22,332 nt of DNA from positions 1 through 22,332 of the forward strand of contig JAEDIZ010000027.1 in the NCBI GenBank assembly GCA_016296635.1. Reading direction: 5' to 3'. The DNA comes from Oscillospiraceae bacterium. GTDB lineage: Bacteria; Bacillota; Clostridia; Oscillospirales; Oscillospiraceae. Below are positions 1 through 6,854 of the stretch, one piece after another. The notes beneath the pieces were generated by a model, which was not told where the DNA came from, ran no database searches, and saw only the letters and a list, made by a program, of their open reading frames with translations. A program made the translations under genes and the position numbers. Position 1 is the first letter of the stretch. Each line of letters opens with the position of its first letter.

Positions 1-178
1 CGGTGGAGGAACGGCTGTATCTTGCGTCATAGTTTCTCCACAGCGGATCTTCTTTTTTTGTATTCCAGATCACCTGCGGATCCGGTCTGACGAGGACATA
101 CTTTCCCCATCTTTCTAATTTTTCTCCGCCGGATGTATCCAATACTTCATACTCTTTCCATTCATCTGCAAGCCACAT
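1..178 (-). CDS. Class I SAM-dependent methyltransferase, N-terminal fragment (RlmI/COG1092-like)
   Basis: Only the first 59 codons are present; the gene runs off the left edge. The start is ATG at 176-178, with GGAGG seven bases upstream. The residues include MWLADEWKEYEVLD, then GEKLERWGKYVLVRPDPQVI, then a Trp/Arg/Tyr-rich stretch ending YSRSS. This resembles, from memory, the N-terminus of clostridial class I SAM methyltransferases related to 23S rRNA cytosine-C5 enzymes of the RlmI type. The SAM-binding motifs lie outside the window, so the substrate cannot be confirmed. It follows the PBP gene on the same strand after 42 bases, so the two may be co-transcribed. Confidence 0.6.
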   Translation of the reverse strand, partial: MWLADEWKEYEVLDTSGGEKLERWGKYVLVRPDPQVIWNTKKEDPLWRNYDARYSRSST

Positions 179-220
179 GATGCTTCCTCCAAATCAGTTT
201 TTCGTCTTAGTTTCTGTTTA

Positions 221-2617
221 TCAGTTGGTTTTTCCCGAAATTGAACTTGAGGAATGGACGTAGCACTCCACATTCACCGAGTCAATGCTCGGGGAGAGCG
301 CAGGATAATACCCCTCCGGCAGAATCGCATTGGACACTGCGTACGCCTGATCCAGCACCGTAATGCCGCGCACCGGGAACGCACGGGCTACATCCAGCAA
401 GCCGACCTTATGCGTACCGTTTCCGGCTGCAAGCGCACAGTAACGGTTTGCAACATGCCCGGAGGCATTGCACACTTCCACTTCCTTATGCACGGTACAG
501 CTCTGTGTCGGAACATCGTAAATGCTGAGCAGAACCTTTTCCACACGGCTGCCCTCCCGGACATCCTCCTCGCAGGCGCGTGTACACAGCATTCCGCTGT
601 CTTTGCAGACGCTGCATTCCACAACATTCGTCGGTCGGGAGAATTCTCTGTCACGAAGACCGCTGTGGACATTCTCCATAACACACTGCCAAAGCGTAAT
701 GGCAGGATTCGTGTCGGAATTCGTCAGAACAACCTCCTCCGGATCGTCATAGCCGCACCATACAACACCGGTATAATACGGAGAATAGCCCGCAAACCAG
801 CGGTCAAAGTCCGAAGTGGTGGTGCCGGTCTTGCCGGCAATGGTCATATTTTCGATCTGCGCCGCCCGTCCGGTACCCTCCTGCACGGTATTTTGAAGCA
901 TATAGGTGATATACCACGCAGAAAGCTCCTTCATGGCCACATAGGAGGTCTGAGAATTATCCAAAATCAGATTGCCGTCGGCATCCGTGACCTTTGTATA
1001 GGTTCTCGCCTCGCGGTAAACGCCCTGATTCGGGAAGGTCGCATAGGCTGCAGCCATGGCCCGGATGGTCACGCCGTTGGTCAGACCGCCCATGGCAAGA
1101 GGTGCCAGGTTCACATCGGACAGAACCTCACCGCTGTTCGTCACATACTCGGAAACCAGCGTAGACAGCCCCATCTTATCCTTTGCAAAGGAGAAGCAGT
1201 ATTCCGGTGTCATCTGCGCAACGAGCTTGACGGGAACGGTATTGAGGGAAAGCTCCACCGCTTCATTCACGGAAACAAGGCCTCGGTACACGGAATCAGA
1301 GTTTTTCGGCCAGCAGGCGCTGTCCGTAAAGGAATAGGGCGTGTCATCGATCGCCGTTGCCGGCGTTACGATTCCCAGCTCCAGAGCAGGGGCATATACA
1401 GAAATTGGTTTGATGGTCGAACCGGGAGAAAGCAGGCTCTGTGTTGCGCGATTCCAGGTCAGACTTCCCTGCTTCGGGCCCACGCCACCGGTCAACGCAA
1501 CGATGTCGCCGGTCTTATTGTCAATGATGACCATACCGGACTGCAGCTGCTGGGAGCTGGCAGTTTCGGGAATATTGGCAAGGTCGGAATACACTTTATC
1601 GACTGCCGCCTGCACCTCGGGATCAAAGGTACTGTAGATCTGATAGCCGCCGGTCATGACCATCTTATAGACGATATCATATTCATAGCCGGTTCTGTCG
1701 CAAAGATCACGTACGACATCGCGGATAACCTGATCCTCAAAATAGGAATAGAATGCATCATTATCCGCATCGGAAGCATCACCGCTGGCATTGCGGAAAA
1801 CCAGCTCCTCCGCCACAGCTTCCTCATACTGTTCCTGATTGATATAGTTCTGCTCCAGCATCTGCTGCAGAATGATCTCCTGCCGTTCCTTGTTCTTTCC
1901 GGGATTGATATACGGATCGTAGACAGACGGGTTATTTGTAATACCGATCAGCGATGCACATTCTGCCAGATCCAGTTCTTCGACATTCTTGCCGAAGTAA
2001 ACGCGGGAAGCGGACTGCACGCCGGAACAGTTTTCGCCAAGTCCGATAATGTTCAGATACATCTCCATGATATCGCGCTTGGTGTGCGTTTTTTCAAACT
2101 CCAATGCGCGGAAGATCTCCACGATCTTACGGCGCACCGTCACTTCCTCGTCACCCGTCAGGTTTTTGATAAGCTGCTGCGTGATGGTGGAGCCGCCCGC
2201 CTGCCCCTGCCCGAGGAACATTTTCACACAGGCCTTGAGCGTCGTATACCAGTCAACACCCTGATGGTCATCAAAGCGCTTGTCTTCGATCGCAATGCAG
2301 GCATGGATCAGATTCTTGGGAATGTCCTTATATTCGACCCATGTCCGGTTTGATCCGCCGTAGAGCTTCTGCAGCACCACATCCTCGCCGGTCTTGGGAT
2401 CTTCATAGTATATGACAGAGGTCTGATCCAGCGTAAAGCCTTCGACCTTGAAATCCGTCTGCGCAGACAGATCGTTTTTCACATAAACCGCAAACAAGCA
2501 TGCAAAAATAAGCGAGGTCAGCAGCCCCAGCAGCAGAACCGTACCCAGTATCTTTCCGGCAACGGCCAGAATTCTGACCGCAGCAGATCTATTGCGAGTT
2601 TCCTTGCGTTCGGACAT
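221..2617 (-). CDS. Class A penicillin-binding protein (PBP1A-type transglycosylase/transpeptidase)
   Basis: This bifunctional membrane enzyme polymerises lipid II into glycan strands and cross-links the peptides. It has 798 residues from the ATG at 2617; a longer frame exists, but GGAGG lies six bases before this ATG. There is a basic cytoplasmic tail and one membrane segment at about 22-46. The glycosyltransferase (GT51) domain shows IAIEDKRFDDHQGVD with catalytic Glu111, and GGSTITQQLIKN at 141-152. The transpeptidase domain shows SPGSTIKP (active Ser400, Lys403), SLN at 457-459 and KTGTT at 596-600. The tail after about 665 is cysteine-rich (CSVC, LCTRAC, SCTVH, VCNASG, RYC), which I have seen in other clostridial PBP1A tails. 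Nothing essential is missing. It belongs to the pbpA/ponA group; the exact paralogue is not decidable. Confidence 0.95.
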   Translation of the reverse strand: MSERKETRNRSAAVRILAVAGKILGTVLLLGLLTSLIFACLFAVYVKNDLSAQTDFKVEGFTLDQTSVIYYEDPKTGEDVVLQKLYGGSNRTWVEYKDIPKNLIHACIAIEDKRFDDHQGVDWYTTLKACVKMFLGQGQAGGSTITQQLIKNLTGDEEVTVRRKIVEIFRALEFEKTHTKRDIMEMYLNIIGLGENCSGVQSASRVYFGKNVEELDLAECASLIGITNNPSVYDPYINPGKNKERQEIILQQMLEQNYINQEQYEEAVAEELVFRNASGDASDADNDAFYSYFEDQVIRDVVRDLCDRTGYEYDIVYKMVMTGGYQIYSTFDPEVQAAVDKVYSDLANIPETASSQQLQSGMVIIDNKTGDIVALTGGVGPKQGSLTWNRATQSLLSPGSTIKPISVYAPALELGIVTPATAIDDTPYSFTDSACWPKNSDSVYRGLVSVNEAVELSLNTVPVKLVAQMTPEYCFSFAKDKMGLSTLVSEYVTNSGEVLSDVNLAPLAMGGLTNGVTIRAMAAAYATFPNQGVYREARTYTKVTDADGNLILDNSQTSYVAMKELSAWYITYMLQNTVQEGTGRAAQIENMTIAGKTGTTTSDFDRWFAGYSPYYTGVVWCGYDDPEEVVLTNSDTNPAITLWQCVMENVHSGLRDREFSRPTNVVECSVCKDSGMLCTRACEEDVREGSRVEKVLLSIYDVPTQSCTVHKEVEVCNASGHVANRYCALAAGNGTHKVGLLDVARAFPVRGITVLDQAYAVSNAILPEGYYPALSPSIDSVNVECYVHSSSSISGKTN

Positions 2618-2686
2618 ATGCATCCTCCATCTAAAAAGTAAATCCGTATATACAGATACAATACACCACTTTATTTCCAATAAGGT

Positions 2687-2695
2687 ATTATATCA
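2687..2695 (-). promoter_or_regulatory. Extended -10 promoter for the class A PBP gene
   Basis: Reading the minus strand, TGATATAAT is a perfect extended -10 (TG-N-TATAAT). No good -35 lies 16-18 bases upstream; a TTGACA is present but only seven bases away. Predicted transcription starts near 2680, giving a leader of about 60 bases to the ATG at 2617. Confidence 0.45.
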
Positions 2696-2807
2696 TGTCT
2701 GTCAATTATTTTGAGAAAAATTTGTAAATAGATGCATGGAATTTTTCCTGGTATGCATGAGCAGCCGCGCATCGGGAAAGATAACTGAAAAGGAGATGAT
2801 TTTCCTC

Positions 2808-3053
2808 ATGAAACGATTGACATTTCTCTGCGCGCTGCTGGCGGTTCTGTTGGGAAACCTGCTGCTTCCGGGCTATATTTTCGGATTGCGTGACGGCTTT
2901 ATAGGCTATCGCGAAGAGAACGGTGCCTGGACAGAGACAGATATTCCTGCACAGTCCGTCTGCCGGCAGGATGATTGGGACAGACTGACGCAGGGCATCT
3001 ATCTTGAAACAAAGCAGGCGCTCTCCAAAGCGTTGGAAGACTTTTGTTCCTGA
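2808..3053 (+). CDS. Small exported protein with a BofC C-terminal-like domain
   Basis: The protein has 81 residues from the ATG at 2808; AGGAG lies 12 bases upstream (2791-2795), a rather long spacing. An earlier in-frame ATG at 2796 abuts the Shine-Dalgarno and is unlikely. Residues 1-20 (MKRLTFLCALLAVLLG...) form a signal peptide or single anchor. The remainder reads GFIGYREENGAW, then DWDRLTQGIYLET and LSKALEDFCS. The pattern 'D..L..GI...L...LED(F/Y).S' matches, from memory, the C-terminal domain of BofC, which in Bacillus restrains pro-sigma-K processing at the forespore membrane. The N-terminal BofC domain is absent, so the same role cannot be assumed. It is divergent from the PBP gene. 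Domain match moderate, function unproven. Confidence 0.6.
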   Translation: MKRLTFLCALLAVLLGNLLLPGYIFGLRDGFIGYREENGAWTETDIPAQSVCRQDDWDRLTQGIYLETKQALSKALEDFCS

Positions 3054-3065
3054 AACAAATTCCTC

Positions 3066-3094
3066 TTGATTTTGCGCATGCCCGAAGTTAAAAT
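3066..3094 (+). promoter_or_regulatory. Sigma-A promoter for the DUF1292 gene (and possibly 6S RNA)
   Basis: TTGATT at 3066-3071 and TAAAAT at 3089-3094 are separated by exactly 17 bases. The predicted start, near 3101, lies 28 bases before the ATG at 3129. Confidence 0.55.
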
Positions 3095-3128
3095 GGAATC
3101 AGAAAGAAACCGCAGACGGAGGCATATC

Positions 3129-3422
3129 ATGGCACAGGAATTTGGCGATAACTTCATCTCCATCACCGATGAAGACGGAAAAGAATACGAGCTTGAGGTA
3201 CTGGCTGAACTGGAATACAACGACAACCGTTATCTCGCTTTGGCCCCTGCCGACGCAGACGAATCGGAAGAGCTGGAAGTCAGCATTCTCCGCGCTTTTG
3301 AGGAAAACGGCGAGCAGATGCTGGAGGCCGTGGAGGACGAAGCCGAGCTGGAGGCAGTATACTCTGCTCTGATGGATCTGATGTACGAAGAAGAAAACGA
3401 AGAAGCAACAGATCTCTCCTGA
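3129..3422 (+). CDS. DUF1292 family protein (YrzB-like)
   Basis: A 97-residue, strongly acidic cytoplasmic protein. GGAGG at 3118-3122 sits six bases before the ATG at 3129, which overrules a longer in-frame reading. The N-terminal half, FGDNFISITDEDGKEYELEVLAEL followed by YNDNRYLALAP, is the conserved DUF1292 core (a beta-rich 'I..DE.G.E...E.L..F' pattern). The C-terminal third is almost all Glu, Asp, Ala and Leu. In many Firmicutes this family (YrzB) lies in an operon with alaS and the YqgF/RuvX nuclease; here the yqgF homologue is 4 kb away on the other strand, so that linkage is broken. Biochemical function is unknown. Confidence 0.85.
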   Translation: MAQEFGDNFISITDEDGKEYELEVLAELEYNDNRYLALAPADADESEELEVSILRAFEENGEQMLEAVEDEAELEAVYSALMDLMYEEENEEATDLS

Positions 3423-3445
3423 TTCCGTACACAACGTGCATTCAT

Positions 3446-3642
3446 CCTGCGGGGTGCGTGACGGGTCCACTTAAACCCACATTTTAACTAAGGGACGCTG
3501 TACTTCAACAGTCGATTGCAGGCCTCCCGACGGCGGACATTTTTTGTACCGCAGCCGGATGTTGGAAGCAGTGAAGCTGCCGAGAGGCGACCCACCTGCC
3601 GATTCGTGCAGGTTATAATTGGATTCGCACGGCCATCGCGGG
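3446..3642 (+). ncRNA. ssrS: 6S RNA (SsrS)
   Basis: About 197 nt that fold as a 6S RNA. The closing stem is CCTGCG 3446-3451 with CGCGGG 3637-3642, GTGCG 3454-3458 with CGCAC 3626-3630, and TCCA 3466-3469 with TGGA 3620-3623. An unpaired 5' bubble spans roughly 3470-3491. A long rod-like terminal stem starts with GGGACGC 3492-3498 / GCGACCC 3587-3593 and continues with CTTCAAC 3503-3509 / GTTGGAAG 3561-3568 and a GC-rich apical hairpin 3527-3558. The 3' bubble side carries a small hairpin, ACCTGC 3594-3599 / GCAGGT 3608-3613, as described for Firmicutes 6S RNAs. 6S RNA mimics an open promoter and sequesters the housekeeping RNA polymerase. I see no strong promoter directly upstream, so it may be processed from the DUF1292 transcript. 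Ends are approximate. Confidence 0.78.
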
Positions 3643-3645
3643 TAT

Positions 3646-3678
3646 ATCGGCAAAGGTTTTGTACCTTTGCCGATTTTT
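3646..3678 (+). terminator. Rho-independent terminator after 6S RNA
   Basis: ATCGGCAAAGGT pairs perfectly with ACCTTTGCCGAT around a five-base loop (TTTGT) and is followed by a T-run. Confidence 0.9.
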
Positions 3679-3722
3679 TATTGCTTTTCTCTGCCGCAGT
3701 TGTCACATATGTAAAATAAGAC

Positions 3723-3751
3723 TTGAAACTGTTCCTTTTTTTCGCTATAAT
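3723..3751 (+). promoter_or_regulatory. Sigma-A promoter for the parvulin foldase gene
   Basis: TTGAAA at 3723-3728 and a perfect TATAAT at 3746-3751 are 17 bases apart. The expected start, near 3758, leaves a leader of about 50 bases before the ATG at 3808. Confidence 0.8.
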
Positions 3752-3807
3752 ACCTTTCGTATAGCTGAAAAAGCGAAAACTCCGATAATAATGAGAGGAA
3801 TGATCCC

Positions 3808-5286
3808 ATGAGCGCATCCCGTGAAAAGAATAAGCGCAAGGTGCAGGTTGAAGAACCTGTTTCTTTCACCGCACAGAAGAATGGCATGAGCAAAAGCCTC
3901 AAGACCACGCTGGTCGTTGTCTGTGTTGTTTTGGCAGTTGCCGCCGTCGTCTTCTGCTCCATGCTGACCGATGGATTCTTTGCATCCCGTGCAACCGCAG
4001 CGAAAGTTGGCGGCCACGACCTGACTCCTGCCACAGTAAATTATTATTACAGACAGGCATATAACAACACCTCCCAGTATGCACAGTATTTTGGTCTTGA
4101 CACAAGCAAGTCGTTGGCCAATCAGTATCTCGATGAAGAAAAGACCCAGTCCTGGGCAGACTATCTGCTCGATACCGGTCTGAACTCCGCTGCAGAGGCA
4201 TATGCCATTTATGACAGAGCCATTGCTGAAGGCTTTAAGCTTTCCGAAGAGCAGATGCAGGAAATCGACGAGTCCGTTGCCATGATTTCCGCATATGCAC
4301 CTCTGAACGGTTTTAAAGATGCGGACGCTTATATCGCTGCGATGTACGGCTCCGGCTGTAACGAAAAGAACTTCCGTGAATTTATGGAAGTCAACGGTGT
4401 TGCGCAGGCATATCTTTCTGATTACTACAACAGTCTCACATACTCCGACAGCGAAATCGATGCTGAATATGAGGCAAACAAAAACGAATATGACACCGTT
4501 TCCTACCGCATGATCTCTGTTGCCCCCGATATGTTTGAGGGTAATGAAAATCTTGCAGATAAGGTCAAGGAACTGGCTGATACCATTCTTGCAGCATCTG
4601 ACTCCGAAGAAGGCTTCATCAAGGCCTGCGCTGAAGAAGTTCCCGATGCAGTCAAGGAAGAGTATGCTGACGAAAGCGCAACGCTCTTTGCAGATGCTTC
4701 CTATTCCGCAATTTCCGACACCTACGCTGACTGGCTCTTCGACGAATCCCGTCAGAGCGGTGATGTTGAAGTCTTTGAAGAAATCGACGCACGCTATGTT
4801 GTGTTCTTTGTCGAGCGCAATGATCATGACATGCTCCTGCCGAATGTCCGCCACATTCTGTTCAAGGTCGATGATGTCTCCGATGCTGCTGCAATGGCAG
4901 AAGCAAAGGAAAAAGCAGAAGCAATCCTGGAGCAGTTCAACGTCGGTGACAAGAGCGAAGAATCCTTTGCAGCTCTTGCAAAAGAGAACTCCGATGATAC
5001 CTCCGCTGAAAACGGCGGTCTGATTGAGAACATCTATCCCAACCAGATGGTTGCAAATTTCTCCGCATGGTGCTTCGATGAAAGCCGTCAGGTCGGTGAT
5101 ACCGATATCGTTGAAACCGAGTATGGCTACCATGTCATGTACTTCTCCGGCTACGGCTACAACTACAAACACGCACTGGTAGAAAGCGCCCTCAAGGCTG
5201 ACGCTTATGAAGCAAAGTCCGCCGAGGTCAGCGCAAACGACGGCTATACCATCGTTCCCTTCGGTGCCAAGTTCATCACGAAGTAA
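3808..5286 (+). CDS. Membrane-anchored PpiC/parvulin-type peptidyl-prolyl isomerase (PrsA/SurA-like)
   Basis: A 492-residue extracytoplasmic folding factor, single-gene unit between its own promoter and a terminator. AGAGGA lies eight bases before the ATG. A basic cytoplasmic segment of about 30 residues precedes one membrane helix (about 33-52). There is no lipobox, unlike Bacillus PrsA, so it is probably an uncleaved membrane anchor. A long helical region follows (about 70-335). The rotamase domain (about 343-455) begins NVRHILFKVDD and contains FAALAKENSDD, GGLIE and TEYGYHVMYFSG, the parvulin signature. Family members catalyse cis/trans proline isomerisation of secreted proteins outside the membrane. 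The specific client is unknown. The helical part could be mainly a chaperone module. Confidence 0.9.
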   Translation: MSASREKNKRKVQVEEPVSFTAQKNGMSKSLKTTLVVVCVVLAVAAVVFCSMLTDGFFASRATAAKVGGHDLTPATVNYYYRQAYNNTSQYAQYFGLDTSKSLANQYLDEEKTQSWADYLLDTGLNSAAEAYAIYDRAIAEGFKLSEEQMQEIDESVAMISAYAPLNGFKDADAYIAAMYGSGCNEKNFREFMEVNGVAQAYLSDYYNSLTYSDSEIDAEYEANKNEYDTVSYRMISVAPDMFEGNENLADKVKELADTILAASDSEEGFIKACAEEVPDAVKEEYADESATLFADASYSAISDTYADWLFDESRQSGDVEVFEEIDARYVVFFVERNDHDMLLPNVRHILFKVDDVSDAAAMAEAKEKAEAILEQFNVGDKSEESFAALAKENSDDTSAENGGLIENIYPNQMVANFSAWCFDESRQVGDTDIVETEYGYHVMYFSGYGYNYKHALVESALKADAYEAKSAEVSANDGYTIVPFGAKFITK

Positions 5287-5303
5287 GTTTCTGAATGAAT
5301 CGC

Positions 5304-5330
5304 AAAAGCTGCCTTCGGGCAGCTTTTGTT
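5304..5330 (+). terminator. Rho-independent terminator after the parvulin gene
   Basis: AAAAGCTGCC and GGCAGCTTTT pair around a TTCG tetraloop, followed by a short T-rich tail (GTTGT). The stem is strong but the T-tract is weak, so some read-through into the next gene is possible. Confidence 0.75.
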
Positions 5331-5346
5331 GTATGGAGGATAAAAT

Positions 5347-6057
5347 ATGCCCAATCAACTTGAGCGGGAGCAGATGCTTCTCGGCGAAGACAGAATCAAA
5401 AAGCTGAAAGAAGCCCATGTTGCCGTTTTCGGTATCGGCGGTGTCGGCAGCTTTACATCCGAGGCGCTTGCCCGGGCAGGTGTCGGCAGAATCACGCTGA
5501 TCGACAATGACACCGTTTCCCTTTCCAATCTGAACCGGCAGCTCGTCGCTCTGCATTCTACCGTCGGACAGTACAAAACCGAAGTCATGGCGCAGCGCAT
5601 CCGTGACATTAACCCCGACTGCGCCGTGCGTTCCATGCCCGTCACCTATGCGCCGGAAACCCGGGAGGATTTCTTCTGTCTGGACTTTGACTATATTGCA
5701 GACTGCATTGACTCTGTCGGCTGCAAACTCGACCTGATCGAAACAGCACTGTCGCGCAAGGTACCGATCATCAGCTCCATGGGCACCGGCAATCGGCTGG
5801 ATCCATCAAAATTTGTGATCACTGACCTATCAAAAACCTCCGGCGATCCTCTGGCCCGCGTCATGCGCTATGAGCTTCGCAAACGAGGTATCGTGCATCA
5901 TACGGTTCTGACCAGTACAGAACTGCCGCACAAGCCGCTGTTCCAGCCGGAAGACAGCAGTAAGAAAGGGATTCCCGGTTCCGTTTCCTGGACGCCTTCC
6001 TGCGCAGGACTCATGATCGCCGGTCACATCATTCGCACCATCTGTGACATTCGCTGA
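5347..6057 (+). CDS. tcdA: tRNA threonylcarbamoyladenosine dehydratase (ThiF/E1-like superfamily)
   Basis: TcdA (CsdL/YgdL) uses ATP to cyclise t6A37 of ANN-decoding tRNAs to ct6A. The protein has 236 residues, a normal length. GGAGG lies seven bases before the ATG. The nucleotide-binding loop is FGIGGVGS (about 28-35), followed by LIDNDTV with the acidic residues of the second strand and SNLNRQ (60-65) with the conserved Arg. DYIADCIDSV is the family's next strand, and the C-terminal GSVSWTPSCAGLMIAGHII is characteristic of TcdA rather than ThiF or MoeB. The paired Cys-X-X-Cys zinc sites of MoeB are absent, in keeping with TcdA. It sits downstream of the weak-tailed terminator and shares no clear pathway with its neighbours. 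Confidence 0.9.
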   Translation: MPNQLEREQMLLGEDRIKKLKEAHVAVFGIGGVGSFTSEALARAGVGRITLIDNDTVSLSNLNRQLVALHSTVGQYKTEVMAQRIRDINPDCAVRSMPVTYAPETREDFFCLDFDYIADCIDSVGCKLDLIETALSRKVPIISSMGTGNRLDPSKFVITDLSKTSGDPLARVMRYELRKRGIVHHTVLTSTELPHKPLFQPEDSSKKGIPGSVSWTPSCAGLMIAGHIIRTICDIR

Positions 6058-6072
6058 AAAAGAATAAAAAAG

Positions 6073-6110
6073 CCCTCCGACGCCAAAACTAGGCTGCGGA
6101 GGGATTCTTT
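6073..6110 (+). terminator. Hairpin with terminator-like tail overlapping the next ribosome binding site
   Basis: CCCTCCG at 6073-6079 pairs with CGGAGGG at 6097-6103 around a 17-base loop, and ATTCTTTT follows. It is placed like a terminator for the dehydratase gene, but the 3' arm is also the Shine-Dalgarno (GGAGGG) of the gene starting at 6112. The interrupted T-run makes termination uncertain; it may rather mask translation of the transporter. Confidence 0.5.
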
Positions 6111-6111
6111 T

Positions 6112-6483
6112 ATGGAAACATCAAAGAAGATTCAGATCTGGCGCTGCCTCATTGCCGGCGCAGCTGCCGGATTCATCAACGGCTTTTTCGGTGCAGGCGG
6201 CGGAATGGTACTGGTGCCGCTTCTGATTTACCTTGTCGGGCTTGAGGATAAACAGGCCTTCTCTTCGGCCATTTCCGTCATTCTCCCCTTCTGCATCGTC
6301 TCGCTCGTCGTCTACGTACTGAACGGAAGTCTTCCTCTTCACGAATCCGTCCCCTATCTCATCGGCGGCGCTGCGGGCGGCGTTCTGGGCGGCATTCTGT
6401 TCAAAAAGGTCAGTGCAAGGTTTCTGCACATCGCGCTGGGAATTCTGATTCTGTTCGGAGGTGGGCGTCTGATCCTATGCTGA
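6112..6483 (+). CDS. TauE/SafE (TSUP) family transporter, first half-size subunit
   Basis: A 123-residue integral membrane protein with about four helices. It carries the family signature AGAAAGFINGFFGAGGGMVLVPLL (about 15-39), then AFSSAISVILPFCIVSLVVY, a short hydrophilic loop, GGAAGGVLGGILF, and a last helix ALGILILFGGGRL. Full TauE/SafE exporters (about 250 residues; sulfite, sulfoacetate and other small anions) contain this repeat twice. Here one repeat is its own gene, followed by a second half-gene. The ATG at 6112 follows GGAGGG by eight bases. The substrate cannot be read from sequence. Confidence 0.85.
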   Translation: METSKKIQIWRCLIAGAAAGFINGFFGAGGGMVLVPLLIYLVGLEDKQAFSSAISVILPFCIVSLVVYVLNGSLPLHESVPYLIGGAAGGVLGGILFKKVSARFLHIALGILILFGGGRLILC

Positions 6484-6854
6484 ATTTTGTGATTGCCATC
6501 GCCGCAGGTATTATTTGCGGCATTCTCTCCGGCTTCGGCATCGGCGGAGGCTCTCTTCTCATGGTCTGGATGACTGCCGTGCTTTCCATGGAGCAGCGCA
6601 TGGCGCAGGGCATCAATCTGCTCTACTTCCTGCCGACCGCAGCCTGCGCGCTGATCTTTCATACGAAAAACCATTGCGTCTGCTGGAAAGCCGTCATCCC
6701 GGCAGCGCTCATCGGCTGCCTCGGCGCGGCAGGCGGTGCGATTTTGGCGCAGAAAATCGATCTGCAGCTGCTGCGCAAGCTCTTCGGCGGTTTTCTGATC
6801 CTTGTCGGTCTGGAGGAAGTTCTAATCAAAGGACGAAAGAAAAAATCCTATTAA
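6477..6854 (+). CDS. TauE/SafE (TSUP) family transporter, second half-size subunit
   Basis: A 125-residue membrane protein starting at the ATG inside ATGCTGA, so it overlaps the previous stop by seven bases and is probably translationally coupled. GGAGG at 6457-6461 is 15 bases upstream, too far to act well alone. The signature repeats: AGIICGILSGFGIGGGSLLMVWMT (about 10-33), a QGINLLYFLPTAACALIFH helix, AALIGCLGAAGGAILAQ, and a final helix FGGFLILVGLEEVL before a basic tail. With its partner it would make one complete TSUP transporter as a heterodimer. Its stop overlaps the stop of the convergent DUF2461 gene: the four bases TTAA at 6851-6854 serve both. Confidence 0.85.
   Translation: MLNFVIAIAAGIICGILSGFGIGGGSLLMVWMTAVLSMEQRMAQGINLLYFLPTAACALIFHTKNHCVCWKAVIPAALIGCLGAAGGAILAQKIDLQLLRKLFGGFLILVGLEEVLIKGRKKKSY

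Noticed and set aside
254..2353. A 699-codon open frame on the plus strand
   Set aside because: It is antisense to the well-supported class A PBP, has no good ribosome site, and its composition (very His/Arg/Ile-rich) is typical of a shadow frame.
3745..5556. A 603-codon open frame on the minus strand
   Set aside because: It lies opposite the parvulin gene and crosses a promoter, a terminator and the tcdA start. It has no family motifs.
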